Assembly (NCBI RefSeq): GCF_015487465.1 | Contig: NZ_WFPS01000004.1 | Coordinates: 1-32,889, forward strand | Length of the DNA: 32,889 bases | Direction of reading: 5' to 3' | From: Persephonella sp. | GTDB taxonomy: Bacteria; Aquificota; Aquificia; Aquificales; Hydrogenothermaceae | Shown here: in pieces, positions 16,181 through 26,034 of the stretch | Position numbering within the stretch: position 1 is the stretch's first letter | Layout: each line of letters begins with the position of its first letter | The notes under the pieces: generated by a model | What the model was told of the DNA's origin: nothing | The model's database searches: none | The model's input: the letters and a program-made list of their open reading frames with translations, nothing else | Program-made: the position numbers and the translations under genes

Positions 16181-17629
16181 CTACAGGTTTCTGACAAACA
16201 AAAATGATATAACAGGTATTATCTCAAGTCTTCCAAATATCATCTCAAAGGAAAGCACAAGCTTTTCAAAGTCTGAAAATGAACTGAAGTTTGATGCAGG
16301 ACCAACCTCTCCAAGACCTGGACCTAAGCTGGTAATGCAGGCGACAGAAGCAGAGAAAGATGTTATAAGATCGTGACCTCCAATAGTTAGTATAAAACCA
16401 AAAAACAGCAAAGAAAAAAGATAAAGGGACAAAAAAGCCCAGAATGTATTTACTGTAGAAATATCAAGGGGTTTCCCTTTTATGTAAGGTTTGTACACAA
16501 TTTTTGGGTGAATGATCCTTTTAATCTCACCGGTTACGACTTTCAATATAAAAATAAGCCTGAAGATCTTAATTCCTCCTCCTGTTGAACCTCCTACAGC
16601 CCCTATCAATGTTATTATCATCATCAGAGACAGTATGGAAGGGTGCCAGTTTGTATAATCAGCTGTTGAAAAACCTGTTGTTGTTGCGGCAGAAACAATC
16701 TGAAAAAGACCGTATCTAAGGCTTTCTGAAATGCTGTTATAAGTGTTTGTTTCATACAGTATGAATGTTGCAAAAGCTGTTGAAAAAAGTATTATTCCTG
16801 TATAAACGATAACCTCAGAATCTGCAAAAAATCTCTTTATTGATCCTGTCTTAAAAGCTATGTAATAAAGCTGAAGATTTACTGCTCCAAGAAACATAAA
16901 AACTGTTATTATTATCTCAGCATATACATTATGTAATGCCGAAACACTTGCGTTATAAGGAGCAAAACCTCCTGTGGCAACTGTTGAAAATGTAAAAGCA
17001 GCAGCATCATAAAGATTACACCCTGTTAAAAGCAGGAGTATTATCTGGACTAAAGTCAGCATCAGATAAACAGATATAACTATTTTTGATACCTCTTTCA
17101 CCCTCGGTTCAACTCTTTCCTCAATTATTTTTGATGATTCAAACTTAACAATTGCTCTTCCTACAGGCATCTTTGTTGACAAAAATGAAACAGCCAGAAC
17201 TACAAAACCAACTCCACCTACCCAGTTTGTTATACTTCTCAGAAGTAAAAGGCTCTTAGGAAGTTCTTCTATGTCTGTCAATATAGAAGCACCTGTTGTT
17301 GTAAATCCTGAAACCGATTCAAAGTAAGAATCTATAGGATCATGTATATATCCGCTTAATTCGTAGCTTAATGTTGTAAGCAGTGGGAATATAAACCATA
17401 TTGAAACAGCTATAAAAAGAGCTTCCTTTTCTGACAGTTTTACTGTTTTTACAGGTATCAAAACAGAGTAGAAAAAAAGAGTAATAAAAATAGGGACTAT
17501 GTAACAAAGGATCTCCTGATCTTCAGTATAAATTGAGTAAAAAAGTGGTAATGTGAATGTTGTCAAAGAAAGGATAAAAAGTATAAAGCTCAAGATTTTC
17601 AAAACAGGCAGAATTCTGAAGTTATTCAT
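16181..17629 (-). CDS. trkH: Potassium uptake protein TrkH (membrane subunit)
   Basis: A 482-residue K+ channel/transporter of the TrkH/KtrB superfamily. Four pore-loop repeats are visible with their filter glycines: SGFTTTGAS, TVATGGFAPY, AATTTGFST and CITSLGPGLGEVGP. The C-terminal FEMIFGRLEIIPV is typical. The gene overlaps the end of trkA by 8 bases when the ATG at 17629 is used; a TTG at 17650 would add the basic tail MRRKKKK but lies inside trkA. It needs TrkA as regulatory subunit, encoded just upstream. Confidence 0.95.
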   Translation of the reverse strand: MNNFRILPVLKILSFILFILSLTTFTLPLFYSIYTEDQEILCYIVPIFITLFFYSVLIPVKTVKLSEKEALFIAVSIWFIFPLLTTLSYELSGYIHDPIDSYFESVSGFTTTGASILTDIEELPKSLLLLRSITNWVGGVGFVVLAVSFLSTKMPVGRAIVKFESSKIIEERVEPRVKEVSKIVISVYLMLTLVQIILLLLTGCNLYDAAAFTFSTVATGGFAPYNASVSALHNVYAEIIITVFMFLGAVNLQLYYIAFKTGSIKRFFADSEVIVYTGIILFSTAFATFILYETNTYNSISESLRYGLFQIVSAATTTGFSTADYTNWHPSILSLMMIITLIGAVGGSTGGGIKIFRLIFILKVVTGEIKRIIHPKIVYKPYIKGKPLDISTVNTFWAFLSLYLFSLLFFGFILTIGGHDLITSFSASVACITSLGPGLGEVGPASNFSSFSDFEKLVLSFEMIFGRLEIIPVISFLFVRNL

Positions 17630-18920
17630 TTTCTTCTTCTTCCTTCTCAAGTATGACTAAGATATCACCCTCTTTCAACACAAAATTGCCGTGAACTATA
17701 TTCATCTTCCCTTCTCTTACGACACTGAGCACAACAGAGTTTTTTAATGGGATTTCACTTATCTTTTTCCCGCTTAATTTTTTGTTTACTATCTGCTCAT
17801 ATACTTTTACATTTTCCTTAAGCTCAAAAATGTCCCTCAATCCTCTGTGCCTAATTTTTCTGTAAACTTTCCTTGCTATAAGTTTTCTTGCAACTATAGG
17901 TATGTCAATACCGAGGGAAAATGCTATCTCTTCATACTCAGGTTTTTCAATAACTGCCAGAACCTTTTTTGCGTTTAGTTTTTTGGCTATTATACATGCA
18001 AGAATGTTGTCTTCTCTGTAGCTTGCACTTATAACAAGATCTGAATCACCTACCCTTTCGCTTTTTAATAGCTCCTGATCTGTTATTTTACCGTTTAAAA
18101 CCATTATTCCCGGAAATTCTGAAGCTATCTCCTCACACAGATTTATATCCTGATCTATCACTTTTATCTTCAGCTTTTTTTCTTCATACAATCTTTTCAG
18201 TATGGATTTGCCGACTTTAGATACGCCTAAAAAAACAACATCTTTCACTGGTGTGAACTGTATGTTAGATAGATCTATAAACTGATCTAATCTGTCTTTT
18301 TCTATCAGTATATAAAGAAGATCCCCTTCCAGAATGGTTTTTTCCCCTTTTGGAATAAAAATCTTTTCGTCTCTCTCTATGAGAGCAAGGGTAAAAGGAA
18401 CTTTTTCTCTGAGATCTTTAAGATCAGCTATTTTTGTGTTTGTAAATCTGTCAGGTCTATTTGCTCTGTAGCTAAATATTATAAATTTTCCTTCCTCTAA
18501 CTCATTAAGATAAGAAATAAATGGGTAGTTAATTATCATCTGAACATTTTTGAAAAGCTCTTTAAAGGTATTAACAATCTCTATCTGGAGAAAGCTCTCT
18601 ATCTCATGTTTTGATAAAATATCCTTATCAACCCTTACAAATATTCTGTCCCTGTTATAAACAGCTCTGAGCATAAGAGCAACAGATAGGTTGATCTCAT
18701 CTTTGTTTGTTGCAACGATATAAAGATCGTAATCTTTCAGCTGTCCTATACATTCTTCATCAAAGGCATCACAGTTGTAAGCTGCTATATCTGCATGAAT
18801 CTGAAGGTCTTCTACCTTTTTGCTGTCTTTGTCAATAATAGCTATGTCGTAGCCTTCCTCAGAAAGTTTCTTCGCAAGATAACTGCCTACTACCCCTGCA
18901 CCAACTATACAGATTTTCAT
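17622..18920 (-). CDS. trkA: Trk system K+ uptake regulatory protein TrkA
   Basis: A 432-residue cytoplasmic subunit with two RCK units, each an N-terminal Rossmann domain and a TrkA_C domain. The first nucleotide site is GAGVVGSYLAKKL (7-19) with an acidic IIDKD; the second is LGVSKVGKSILKRL with VIDQD, slightly degenerate in its glycine motif. It binds nucleotides and gates TrkH. The tail is very acidic (EKEEEENE). The ATG at 18920 has a poor ribosome site (no clear GGAGG), so translation may be modest. A 24-bp dyad covers its promoter. Confidence 0.95.
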   Translation of the reverse strand: MKICIVGAGVVGSYLAKKLSEEGYDIAIIDKDSKKVEDLQIHADIAAYNCDAFDEECIGQLKDYDLYIVATNKDEINLSVALMLRAVYNRDRIFVRVDKDILSKHEIESFLQIEIVNTFKELFKNVQMIINYPFISYLNELEEGKFIIFSYRANRPDRFTNTKIADLKDLREKVPFTLALIERDEKIFIPKGEKTILEGDLLYILIEKDRLDQFIDLSNIQFTPVKDVVFLGVSKVGKSILKRLYEEKKLKIKVIDQDINLCEEIASEFPGIMVLNGKITDQELLKSERVGDSDLVISASYREDNILACIIAKKLNAKKVLAVIEKPEYEEIAFSLGIDIPIVARKLIARKVYRKIRHRGLRDIFELKENVKVYEQIVNKKLSGKKISEIPLKNSVVLSVVREGKMNIVHGNFVLKEGDILVILEKEEEENE

Positions 18921-18946
18921 TTATACACCAGATTTTTTATTAAATT

Positions 18947-18970
18947 ATTAATCTTTATTATAAGATTAAT
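18947..18970. promoter_or_regulatory. 24-bp perfect dyad over the trkA promoter
   Basis: The arms ATTAATCTT (18947-18955) and AAGATTAAT (18962-18970) are perfect inverse repeats with a 6-base centre. On the minus strand the centre provides a TATAAT -10 (18957-18962) with TTTACC 16 bases upstream as -35, giving a start about 30 bases before trkA. A protein bound to the dyad would block this promoter, so it looks like a repressor operator. It also lies 74 bases before trpS. Confidence 0.55.
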
Positions 18971-19042
18971 TACTGTGGGGTAAAGACAGGATCAAGATAG
19001 AGATGTATTATAATTTTGTTTCTAATAATCTGGAGGTTGGAA

Positions 19043-20296
19043 ATGAAAAAAGTTCTCAGCGGTATGAGACCAACAGGAAAACTTCATTTAGGTCATTACC
19101 TTGGTGTTATAAAAAACTGGCTTGAGCTACAGGAAAAACACGACTGTAAATTTTTTATAGCTGACTGGCATGCACTAACTAACAAATACAAACAGACAGA
19201 TGATCTAAAGGAAAACATAAAACAGATGATAATAGACTGGCTTTCCTGCGGTATTGATCCTGAGAAGGCAACCCTTTTTATTCAGTCAGGAGTTAAGGAA
19301 CATGCAGAGCTATCCCTTCTTTTTTCTATGATCACCCCTAAAAGCTGGCTTGAGCTGAACCCTTCCTACAAGGATCTTAAGTTTAACCTTTATTACCAGT
19401 ATCTGAGAGATTTTCTTGCAGGTAAACAGGTAAAGATTATCCAGACCCCACCATCTGAAGATTTTGATCAGGCTGTTGAAAGAGCATCGGGAAAAGTTAG
19501 GAATAAAATATTTGAGGAATATCTGAGAGAAGCTTTTTTCAGGGCTTTTTACAACAAAAAAGGAATAGATTTTAAAGGTCTGAAAGAAACACTCATAAAG
19601 CTTGGTATCCAGAAAAAGATTGTAGAGGAGGCTGTAAAAAATCTTGAAGAAGGGGATGTTGGGAAGGATATAGACACACTCGGCTTTCTTGCCTATCCTG
19701 TTCTTCAGGCGGCAGACATTCTTATATACAAGGCTGAAGCCGTTCCTGTAGGAGAAGACCAACTTCCCCACATTGAGCTTACAAGAGAGATAGCAAGGAG
19801 ATTCAACAACCTTTATGACAGCATTTTCCCAGAGCCTGAGGCTATGCTGACAGAGGAATCTAAACTTCCCGGAATAGATGGAAGAAAGATGTCAAAATCC
19901 TACAACAATGCCATATACCTGTCAGATGATCAGCAGACGGTTAACAAAAAAGTTCTTGAGATGAAAACAGACCCCCAGAGAGTAAGAAGAAATGATCCCG
20001 GTAATCCTGAAGTGTGCATAGTTTACGATTACCACAGGATTTTTACAGATAAGGATACTGTGAAGGATATAGATAAAAAATGCAGAAATGCAGAGATAGG
20101 TTGTGTAGACTGTAAAAAGATCCTTGCACAAAATCTGAACAGATTTTTAGATCCAATAAGGGAAAGGAGAAAAGAAATAGAAAAGGATCTTCCTACATAC
20201 GAAAAGATCTTTCAGGAAGGAACCGAAAAAGCAAAAGCGATAGCTTCAGAAACAATGACAGAAGTTAGAAAAGCTATGAGGCTGTGGGAGTTTTAA
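19043..20296 (+). CDS. trpS: Tryptophanyl-tRNA synthetase with probable [4Fe-4S] site and an inserted domain
   Basis: A 417-residue class I synthetase that charges tRNA-Trp. The HIGH motif reads HLGH (15-18) and KMSKS is at 282-286. It is some 80-90 residues longer than the usual enzyme, mainly from an insert at about 112-208 between YKD and GFLAYPVLQAADIL. Cys325, Cys347, Cys354 and Cys357 give C-x21-C-x6-C-x2-C, almost the same as the C-x22-C-x6-C-x2-C that binds a [4Fe-4S] cluster in Thermotoga maritima TrpRS. The start is the ATG at 19043 after GGAGGTTGGAA; an in-frame ATG 27 bases earlier precedes this ribosome site and is unlikely. A TATAAT at 19009-19014 is a likely -10. Confidence 0.95.
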   Translation: MKKVLSGMRPTGKLHLGHYLGVIKNWLELQEKHDCKFFIADWHALTNKYKQTDDLKENIKQMIIDWLSCGIDPEKATLFIQSGVKEHAELSLLFSMITPKSWLELNPSYKDLKFNLYYQYLRDFLAGKQVKIIQTPPSEDFDQAVERASGKVRNKIFEEYLREAFFRAFYNKKGIDFKGLKETLIKLGIQKKIVEEAVKNLEEGDVGKDIDTLGFLAYPVLQAADILIYKAEAVPVGEDQLPHIELTREIARRFNNLYDSIFPEPEAMLTEESKLPGIDGRKMSKSYNNAIYLSDDQQTVNKKVLEMKTDPQRVRRNDPGNPEVCIVYDYHRIFTDKDTVKDIDKKCRNAEIGCVDCKKILAQNLNRFLDPIRERRKEIEKDLPTYEKIFQEGTEKAKAIASETMTEVRKAMRLWEF

Positions 20297-20315
20297 AGGG
20301 GCTAAAAGCCCCTTT
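20295..20315. terminator. Bidirectional terminator hairpin between trpS and gap
   Basis: The stem AAAGGGGCT (20295-20303) pairs with AGCCCCTTT (20307-20315) around an AAA loop. It includes the end of the trpS stop codon and lies between convergent genes. The T-tracts are short on both sides (TTTCGTTT on the plus strand), so it is likely used from both directions with moderate strength. Confidence 0.7.
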
Positions 20316-20318
20316 CGT

Positions 20319-21326
<1,008 letters not shown>

Positions 21327-21364
21327 TTACTTCCTCCTTTTGTTTTTATACAACATTAATCTAC

Positions 21365-21378
21365 GTTAATATTTTAAC
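21365..21378. promoter_or_regulatory. Small dyad upstream of gap
   Basis: GTTAA-TATT-TTAAC is a perfect short inverted repeat in the gap upstream region, about 15 bases above the presumed -10. It could be an operator, but short AT-rich dyads also arise by chance. Confidence 0.25.
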
Positions 21379-21390
21379 ATTTAAAGATGA

Positions 21391-22689
21391 TTAATCCTGA
21401 ACAATCTGGTGAATGATCTGTTCCATTTTCATTCCCCTTGAACCTTTAATCCAGACTGTTGTTTTCTCTTTTTGGGAGGATATAAAATCAGCTATATCCC
21501 TTTTCTGTTCAAAATAGTAAACATCTTTTTTACCTTTTAGTATTTCATACGCATACCTCATCTGTTCTCCATAAAATACAGCTGTATCAATAGATGAGTT
21601 TTGTATTAACTTTCCCACCTCTTTATGTTTCTGGATTGAGTAAACTCCAAGCTCAAGCATATCTCCTAAGACTATAATTTTTTTACCTTTCATCATTGAG
21701 AGTGTTTTAATTGCATTTTCAACAGAGAGAGGGTTTGCGTTGTAACTGTCGTCTATTATTGTTATATTTTTTTGTCTGATAACCTTTCCCCTTCCTTCAG
21801 GCAAATAAAAAAGGCGTAGTTTTTCAATGGTTTTTTCAGGATCAATCTCAAGGTATTGTAAAACACCAAAAACAGCCCCCAAGTTGTTAAAAACAGCCAT
21901 ATTAAACACAGGCATCTCAACCCTGTATGACTTTTTTCCAATCTGTATAATACCTTCTGTTCCATTATCATTTATATTTACAGACAGAATTTTTATGTCT
22001 GAACCTTCTTCTGATCCAAATGTTATAACATTTTTGTGTTGATAAAAATCTTTAACACAATAAGGAATTATTCCAACATCTCCCCCTTCTAATATCTCAC
22101 CTTTTCCTCTTATCACATTTTCAAAACTGCCGAACTTCTCTGTATGACCGTATCCTACAGATGTTAGAACTCTGATCTCAGGCTGTGATATTGAAACAAG
22201 ATAGGATATGTCCCCTATTTTACCTGCTCCCAACTCAAATATACCTGCTTGTGTCCCCTCAGGGATGTTTGCAAGTGTTAAAGGGTGTCCTATCTCGTTG
22301 TTCAGATTTCCGGGGGTTGAGTATGTTTTAAAATGATCTGACAAAACAAAATCCAAAAGCTCTTTTGTTGTGGTTTTTCCGCTTGTTCCTGTTATGCCTA
22401 TTGCAAATGAGAGTTTTTTTCTTTTGTGTTTTCCCACCTTTATGAGAGCCTCAAGGGTGCTTCTGACATGTAATGAGCCCGGGTGCGGATCTTTTTTTTG
22501 TGTAAAAAAACCTACAGCACCTTTTTTAATCGCATCTTTTATAAAGAGGTGTCCGTCATATCTACTTCCTTTTATCGGGACGAAAAAATCTCCTTTTTCT
22601 ATCTGACGGCTGTCTATCTTAAATTTTTTTATCCTGCTGTTTTGTGATGTTTTCTTACCAAAAAGGTTGAACAGTTCTTTAATTTCCAT
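21391..22689 (-). CDS. murF: UDP-N-acetylmuramoyl-tripeptide--D-Ala-D-Ala ligase MurF
   Basis: A 432-residue Mur ligase that adds D-Ala-D-Ala to the peptidoglycan precursor with ATP in the cytoplasm. The ATP site is GITGTSGKTTTKEL, followed by GNLNNEIGHPLTLA, FELGAGKIGDI and, in the C-terminal domain, DDSYNANPLSVENAI and LGDMLELG. All three Mur domains are present. The ATG at 22689 has only AAGTCCTT before it, an unusually weak ribosome site. gap follows downstream after 64 bases with its own promoter-like sequence. Confidence 0.95.
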   Translation of the reverse strand: MEIKELFNLFGKKTSQNSRIKKFKIDSRQIEKGDFFVPIKGSRYDGHLFIKDAIKKGAVGFFTQKKDPHPGSLHVRSTLEALIKVGKHKRKKLSFAIGITGTSGKTTTKELLDFVLSDHFKTYSTPGNLNNEIGHPLTLANIPEGTQAGIFELGAGKIGDISYLVSISQPEIRVLTSVGYGHTEKFGSFENVIRGKGEILEGGDVGIIPYCVKDFYQHKNVITFGSEEGSDIKILSVNINDNGTEGIIQIGKKSYRVEMPVFNMAVFNNLGAVFGVLQYLEIDPEKTIEKLRLFYLPEGRGKVIRQKNITIIDDSYNANPLSVENAIKTLSMMKGKKIIVLGDMLELGVYSIQKHKEVGKLIQNSSIDTAVFYGEQMRYAYEILKGKKDVYYFEQKRDIADFISSQKEKTTVWIKGSRGMKMEQIIHQIVQD

Positions 22690-22774
22690 AAGGACTTATT
22701 TTATAATTAATCAGCTTTTTTTCAAGGATTTGAAAATTTTAAAACTGTTATAGATTTACAAAAAGGGGTTTTAG

Positions 22775-23455
22775 ATGGAGATAAACTGGTTAAATCTGAT
22801 ATTTATGATACCGGCACTTCTTTTTGCCGTTATTATACATGAGCTTGGTCACGGCATCGTTGCTTACAGGCTTGGAGATCCGACGCCTAAATTAGCAGGA
22901 AGGCTGACATTTAATCCTATTCCACACATTGATCCTTTAGGCTCAATAATACTTCCTGCTATGCTTCTAATCCTAAAATTTCCGTTTATATTCGGGTGGG
23001 CAAAACCTATCCCTGTTAACGCATGGAATTTTAAAAAATTAGGATACAGAAAGGGCATGGCAGTGACGGCTTTTGCAGGTCCCGGAATGAACTTCCTTTC
23101 TGCTGTTGTTTTTGGAATTTTTTACCAGATACTATCAAGTCCTCAAATATTGATAACGATTAATGAAACTCTTGGCAGGGGTTTTATAGATTCTGTTCTG
23201 ACCCCTATCTTGATATTTTTAAAATATTCTGTAAGTATCAACATAATTCTTGCCATATTCAACTTACTTCCCATTCCTCCCCTTGACGGTGGTAGGATTT
23301 TGATGAGTTTTCTCCCTCCATATCTTGAGCAGAAACTTGAACCTCTTGAGCAGTGGGGATTTTTTATTGTTATTCTTTTGATGATAGCAGGACTGTTTAA
23401 ATATGTAGTTCTTCCTCCTTATATGTTTTTAACTTCTATTTTGCTTGGTTATTGA
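22775..23455 (+). CDS. Site-2 protease family (M50) membrane zinc metallopeptidase
   Basis: A 226-residue membrane protease of the short M50 group without PDZ domain. The zinc motif HELGH is at 22-26 and the third ligand Asp171 is in NLLPIPPLDGGRIL (163-176). AGPGMNF (101-107) is the usual family motif. Four to six helices are predicted. Members cleave within membranes in signalling or quality control; the substrate is unknown. The ATG at 22775 follows AAAAAGGGG. It is divergent from murF and 106 bases before feoA. Confidence 0.88.
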   Translation: MEINWLNLIFMIPALLFAVIIHELGHGIVAYRLGDPTPKLAGRLTFNPIPHIDPLGSIILPAMLLILKFPFIFGWAKPIPVNAWNFKKLGYRKGMAVTAFAGPGMNFLSAVVFGIFYQILSSPQILITINETLGRGFIDSVLTPILIFLKYSVSINIILAIFNLLPIPPLDGGRILMSFLPPYLEQKLEPLEQWGFFIVILLMIAGLFKYVVLPPYMFLTSILLGY

Positions 23456-23476
23456 TTAAGGTCATTGATAAAAAAG

Positions 23477-23526
23477 TGATAAGTGGAAAAATTTATCATA
23501 AAATTTTATTAGTTATTCTGTATAAT
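23477..23526 (+). promoter_or_regulatory. Upstream control region of feoAB: inverted repeat and -10
   Basis: TGATAA (23477-23482) and TTATCA (23493-23498) form an inverted repeat with 10 bases between, and TATAAT (23521-23526) is a perfect -10 about 36 bases before the feoA ATG. Fur-family sites are rich in GATAAT-type half-sites, so an iron-responsive operator is possible. No full Fur box is present, and no clear -35 is seen. Confidence 0.35.
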
Positions 23527-23561
23527 TGAGATTGAATATAAATTAAATTTAGGAAGAGAAA

Positions 23562-23795
23562 ATGAAACTGTCGCAGGTCGCCAAAGGAAAAAAATGCAGG
23601 ATAAAAAAGCTTGACTTTACTCCTGAAATGAAAAGGAGACTTCTTGAGCTTGGGCTTTTTCCCGGTCAGGAGATAGAGGTTGTTCAGGATGCACCTTTTG
23701 GTGGACCTGTGAAGATAAAAATAAAAGATTACTGCCTTGCCCTGAGAAGATCAGAAGCAAATCATATTGAGGTTGAAGAAGAAAATGAGCAGTAA
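23562..23795 (+). CDS. feoA: Ferrous iron transport protein FeoA
   Basis: A 77-residue SH3-like cytoplasmic protein that supports FeoB. Typical elements are KLSQVAKGKKCRI, MKRRLLELGLFPGQEIEVVQDAPFGGPVKI in parts, and LALRRSEANHIEV near the end. The ATG at 23562 follows AGGAAGAGAAA. Its 3' end overlaps the feoB start by 11 bases, so translation is coupled. Confidence 0.95.
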   Translation: MKLSQVAKGKKCRIKKLDFTPEMKRRLLELGLFPGQEIEVVQDAPFGGPVKIKIKDYCLALRRSEANHIEVEEENEQ

Positions 23796-25953
23796 AGTCA
23801 TAAAAGTTGCTGTTGCCGGAAATCCTAACACAGGAAAAACAACCCTAATAAATGCTATAGCAGGAACTAACTTACATGTTGGAAACTGGCCGGGAGTTAC
23901 AATAGAAAAGAAAGAGGCAAAGTTCAGATACAAAGATTATGAGATACATCTTATAGACCTTCCTGGGACTTACAGCCTCAGCAACAACTCAGAAGAAGAA
24001 AAGATAGCTGTAGATTTTCTCATAAAGGAAAAACCTGATGTTGTTATAGATGTTGTTGACTCAACTAATCTTGAAAGAAATCTTTATCTGACTGTGCAAC
24101 TGCTTGAGCTTGAGCTTCCTGTTGTTATAGCCCTTAACATGTGGGACGAAGCAGTAGCAAAGGGAATTGAGATTGATTATAAAAAACTTGAAGAGCTATT
24201 GTGCGTCAAAGCAGTTCCAACATCTGCTGTAAAAGGAGAAGGGATTAATCAGCTTCTTGATGCTGTAATTGAAATTTTTAACAGAAAGGAAAAACCTGTA
24301 TGTGTTTTACACTTTGAGGATCCACTTGAGGAAGAGATAAAAAAAATACTGAAACAGATAGAAGAGATACAGCCTGTTTTGCTTGATCTTTACCCTAAAA
24401 GATACCTCGTTCTGTCCTTAATTGAAGGAAATGAATCATTCATTGATCTTCCTATAAATGAAAAACTTCAGCAGATAATACAGCAGTTCAGACAGAATAT
24501 CAAAAAGCTGTACCACAGAGATCCTGTAACCCTTATTGTTGAGGAGAGATACTCCATAATAATAAGCATTTACGAGCAGGTTGTAAAAAAACACCCTGTT
24601 AAGTCTGTTGATATCACATTTCTACTTGATAAACTTTTTCTTCATAAGGTTTTTGGTCTTCCTATATTTTTTGTTCTGATGTGGCTTTTGTTTGAGTTTA
24701 CATTTGAACTTTCTTCCCCTTATGTTGACTGGCTTGACTCTGTTCTCAGTTTATTTGTTGCCCCTGCTGTATCCCAGTTTTTATCCTCCATGGGAGCATC
24801 AGAATGGTTCAGATCATTTGTTTCTGAAGGAATAATCGGTGGTGTTGGTTTTGTTCTGGTTTTTGTTCCAGTTCTCTTCTTCCTTTATGTTTTTATGGCT
24901 TTCCTTGAGGGTAGTGGTTATATGGCAAGGGCTGCATTTTTGATGGATCGTTTTATGTCTTTTTTAGGTCTCAGCGGAAAGTCGTTTATCCCTATGATTA
25001 TAGGTTTTGGGTGCAATGTTCCGGCTGTTTATGCAACAAGAACCCTTGAAAATCCTAAAGAAAAAATACTAACGGTTCTTATGATACCTTTTATGTCTTG
25101 CGGGGCAAGGCTTACAGTATATGCCTTTTTTGTGACTATATTTTTTACACAGCATAAAACAGCTGTTATTATGTTCCTTTATCTTTTAGGGATAGCTGTT
25201 GCTGTTATCGTTGCTTTTATACTCCAGAAATTCTTTTTCAAAACAAAGTCCTACCCATTTGTCCTTGAACTCCCCCCTTACAGGCTTCCAACATTCAGAT
25301 TTGTAATGAAAAACGCATGGATAAAAACAAGGGCTTTTCTTTACGAGGCAGGGACATTTATACTGGCGACATCTATTGTTATATGGTTTTTACTTCATTT
25401 TCCCATAGGTGTTAAAAAGACAGAGGATTCTGTTTTTGGTCATATAAGCAAAGTTATAGCTCCTGTTTTTGAGCCTCTTGGATTTGGAAACTGGCAGGCT
25501 GCAGGGGCTTTAATGTCTGGGTTTGTTGCAAAAGAGGTAGTTATCTCAACGATGGGTAATATATATGTTGGTGAAGTTATTGAGAAAGAAGAAGAAGAAA
25601 AGATAGACATAAAAGAAGGGCTCGTTGAAGTAGGAAAAGGGTTCATAGATGCTAACATTCAGGCAGGTGAAAAACTTTTATCTATTTTCGGTCTTATAAA
25701 AATAGCTGAAGAAGAGGAGGAAAAACCGGATACTTCTCTTATGGAGGCTGTGAGAAATGCTTTTACACCATTAACAGCATTTTCTTTTCTCGTTTTTCTT
25801 CTCCTGTACACGCCCTGTATGGCAACAGTTTTTGCCATAAGACAGGAACTAAACAGCTGGAAATGGACAGGTATATCAATTGGGCTAAATCTTACCTCGG
25901 CATGGATTGTTACATTCTTGATTTATAACATCGGTAAAATCTTCTTAGGTTAA
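23785..25953 (+). CDS. feoB: Ferrous iron transporter FeoB
   Basis: A 722-residue Fe2+ transporter. The N-terminal GTPase has G1 GNPNTGKTT (12-20), G2 PGVTIE, G3 DLPG, G4 NMWD and a helical GDI-like region. The membrane part has GFGCNVPAVYATRTLE and the C-terminal LLLYTPCMATVFAI, both FeoB hallmarks. A charged loop with runs of Glu (EKEEEEK and EEEEEK) lies between late helices. The ATG at 23785 matches the family N-terminus; an in-frame start at 23767 would add six basic residues inside feoA. No feoC follows. The next genes suggest an iron module. Confidence 0.97.
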   Translation: MSSKVIKVAVAGNPNTGKTTLINAIAGTNLHVGNWPGVTIEKKEAKFRYKDYEIHLIDLPGTYSLSNNSEEEKIAVDFLIKEKPDVVIDVVDSTNLERNLYLTVQLLELELPVVIALNMWDEAVAKGIEIDYKKLEELLCVKAVPTSAVKGEGINQLLDAVIEIFNRKEKPVCVLHFEDPLEEEIKKILKQIEEIQPVLLDLYPKRYLVLSLIEGNESFIDLPINEKLQQIIQQFRQNIKKLYHRDPVTLIVEERYSIIISIYEQVVKKHPVKSVDITFLLDKLFLHKVFGLPIFFVLMWLLFEFTFELSSPYVDWLDSVLSLFVAPAVSQFLSSMGASEWFRSFVSEGIIGGVGFVLVFVPVLFFLYVFMAFLEGSGYMARAAFLMDRFMSFLGLSGKSFIPMIIGFGCNVPAVYATRTLENPKEKILTVLMIPFMSCGARLTVYAFFVTIFFTQHKTAVIMFLYLLGIAVAVIVAFILQKFFFKTKSYPFVLELPPYRLPTFRFVMKNAWIKTRAFLYEAGTFILATSIVIWFLLHFPIGVKKTEDSVFGHISKVIAPVFEPLGFGNWQAAGALMSGFVAKEVVISTMGNIYVGEVIEKEEEEKIDIKEGLVEVGKGFIDANIQAGEKLLSIFGLIKIAEEEEEKPDTSLMEAVRNAFTPLTAFSFLVFLLLYTPCMATVFAIRQELNSWKWTGISIGLNLTSAWIVTFLIYNIGKIFLG

Positions 25954-26034
25954 TAACTTAGATCAGTATATATTTTCAAATTTAATTTAAGTCTCTAAAT
26001 TTAAACATAAAATAATGATTAAGGAGGGTTATTC

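Noticed and set aside
25954-26034. Inverted AT-rich words (TTTAATTTAAG and CTCTAAATTTAAA) between feoB and the DUF2231-like gene
   Set aside because: The match is imperfect and expected by chance at this AT content. No GC stem or T-run supports a terminator.
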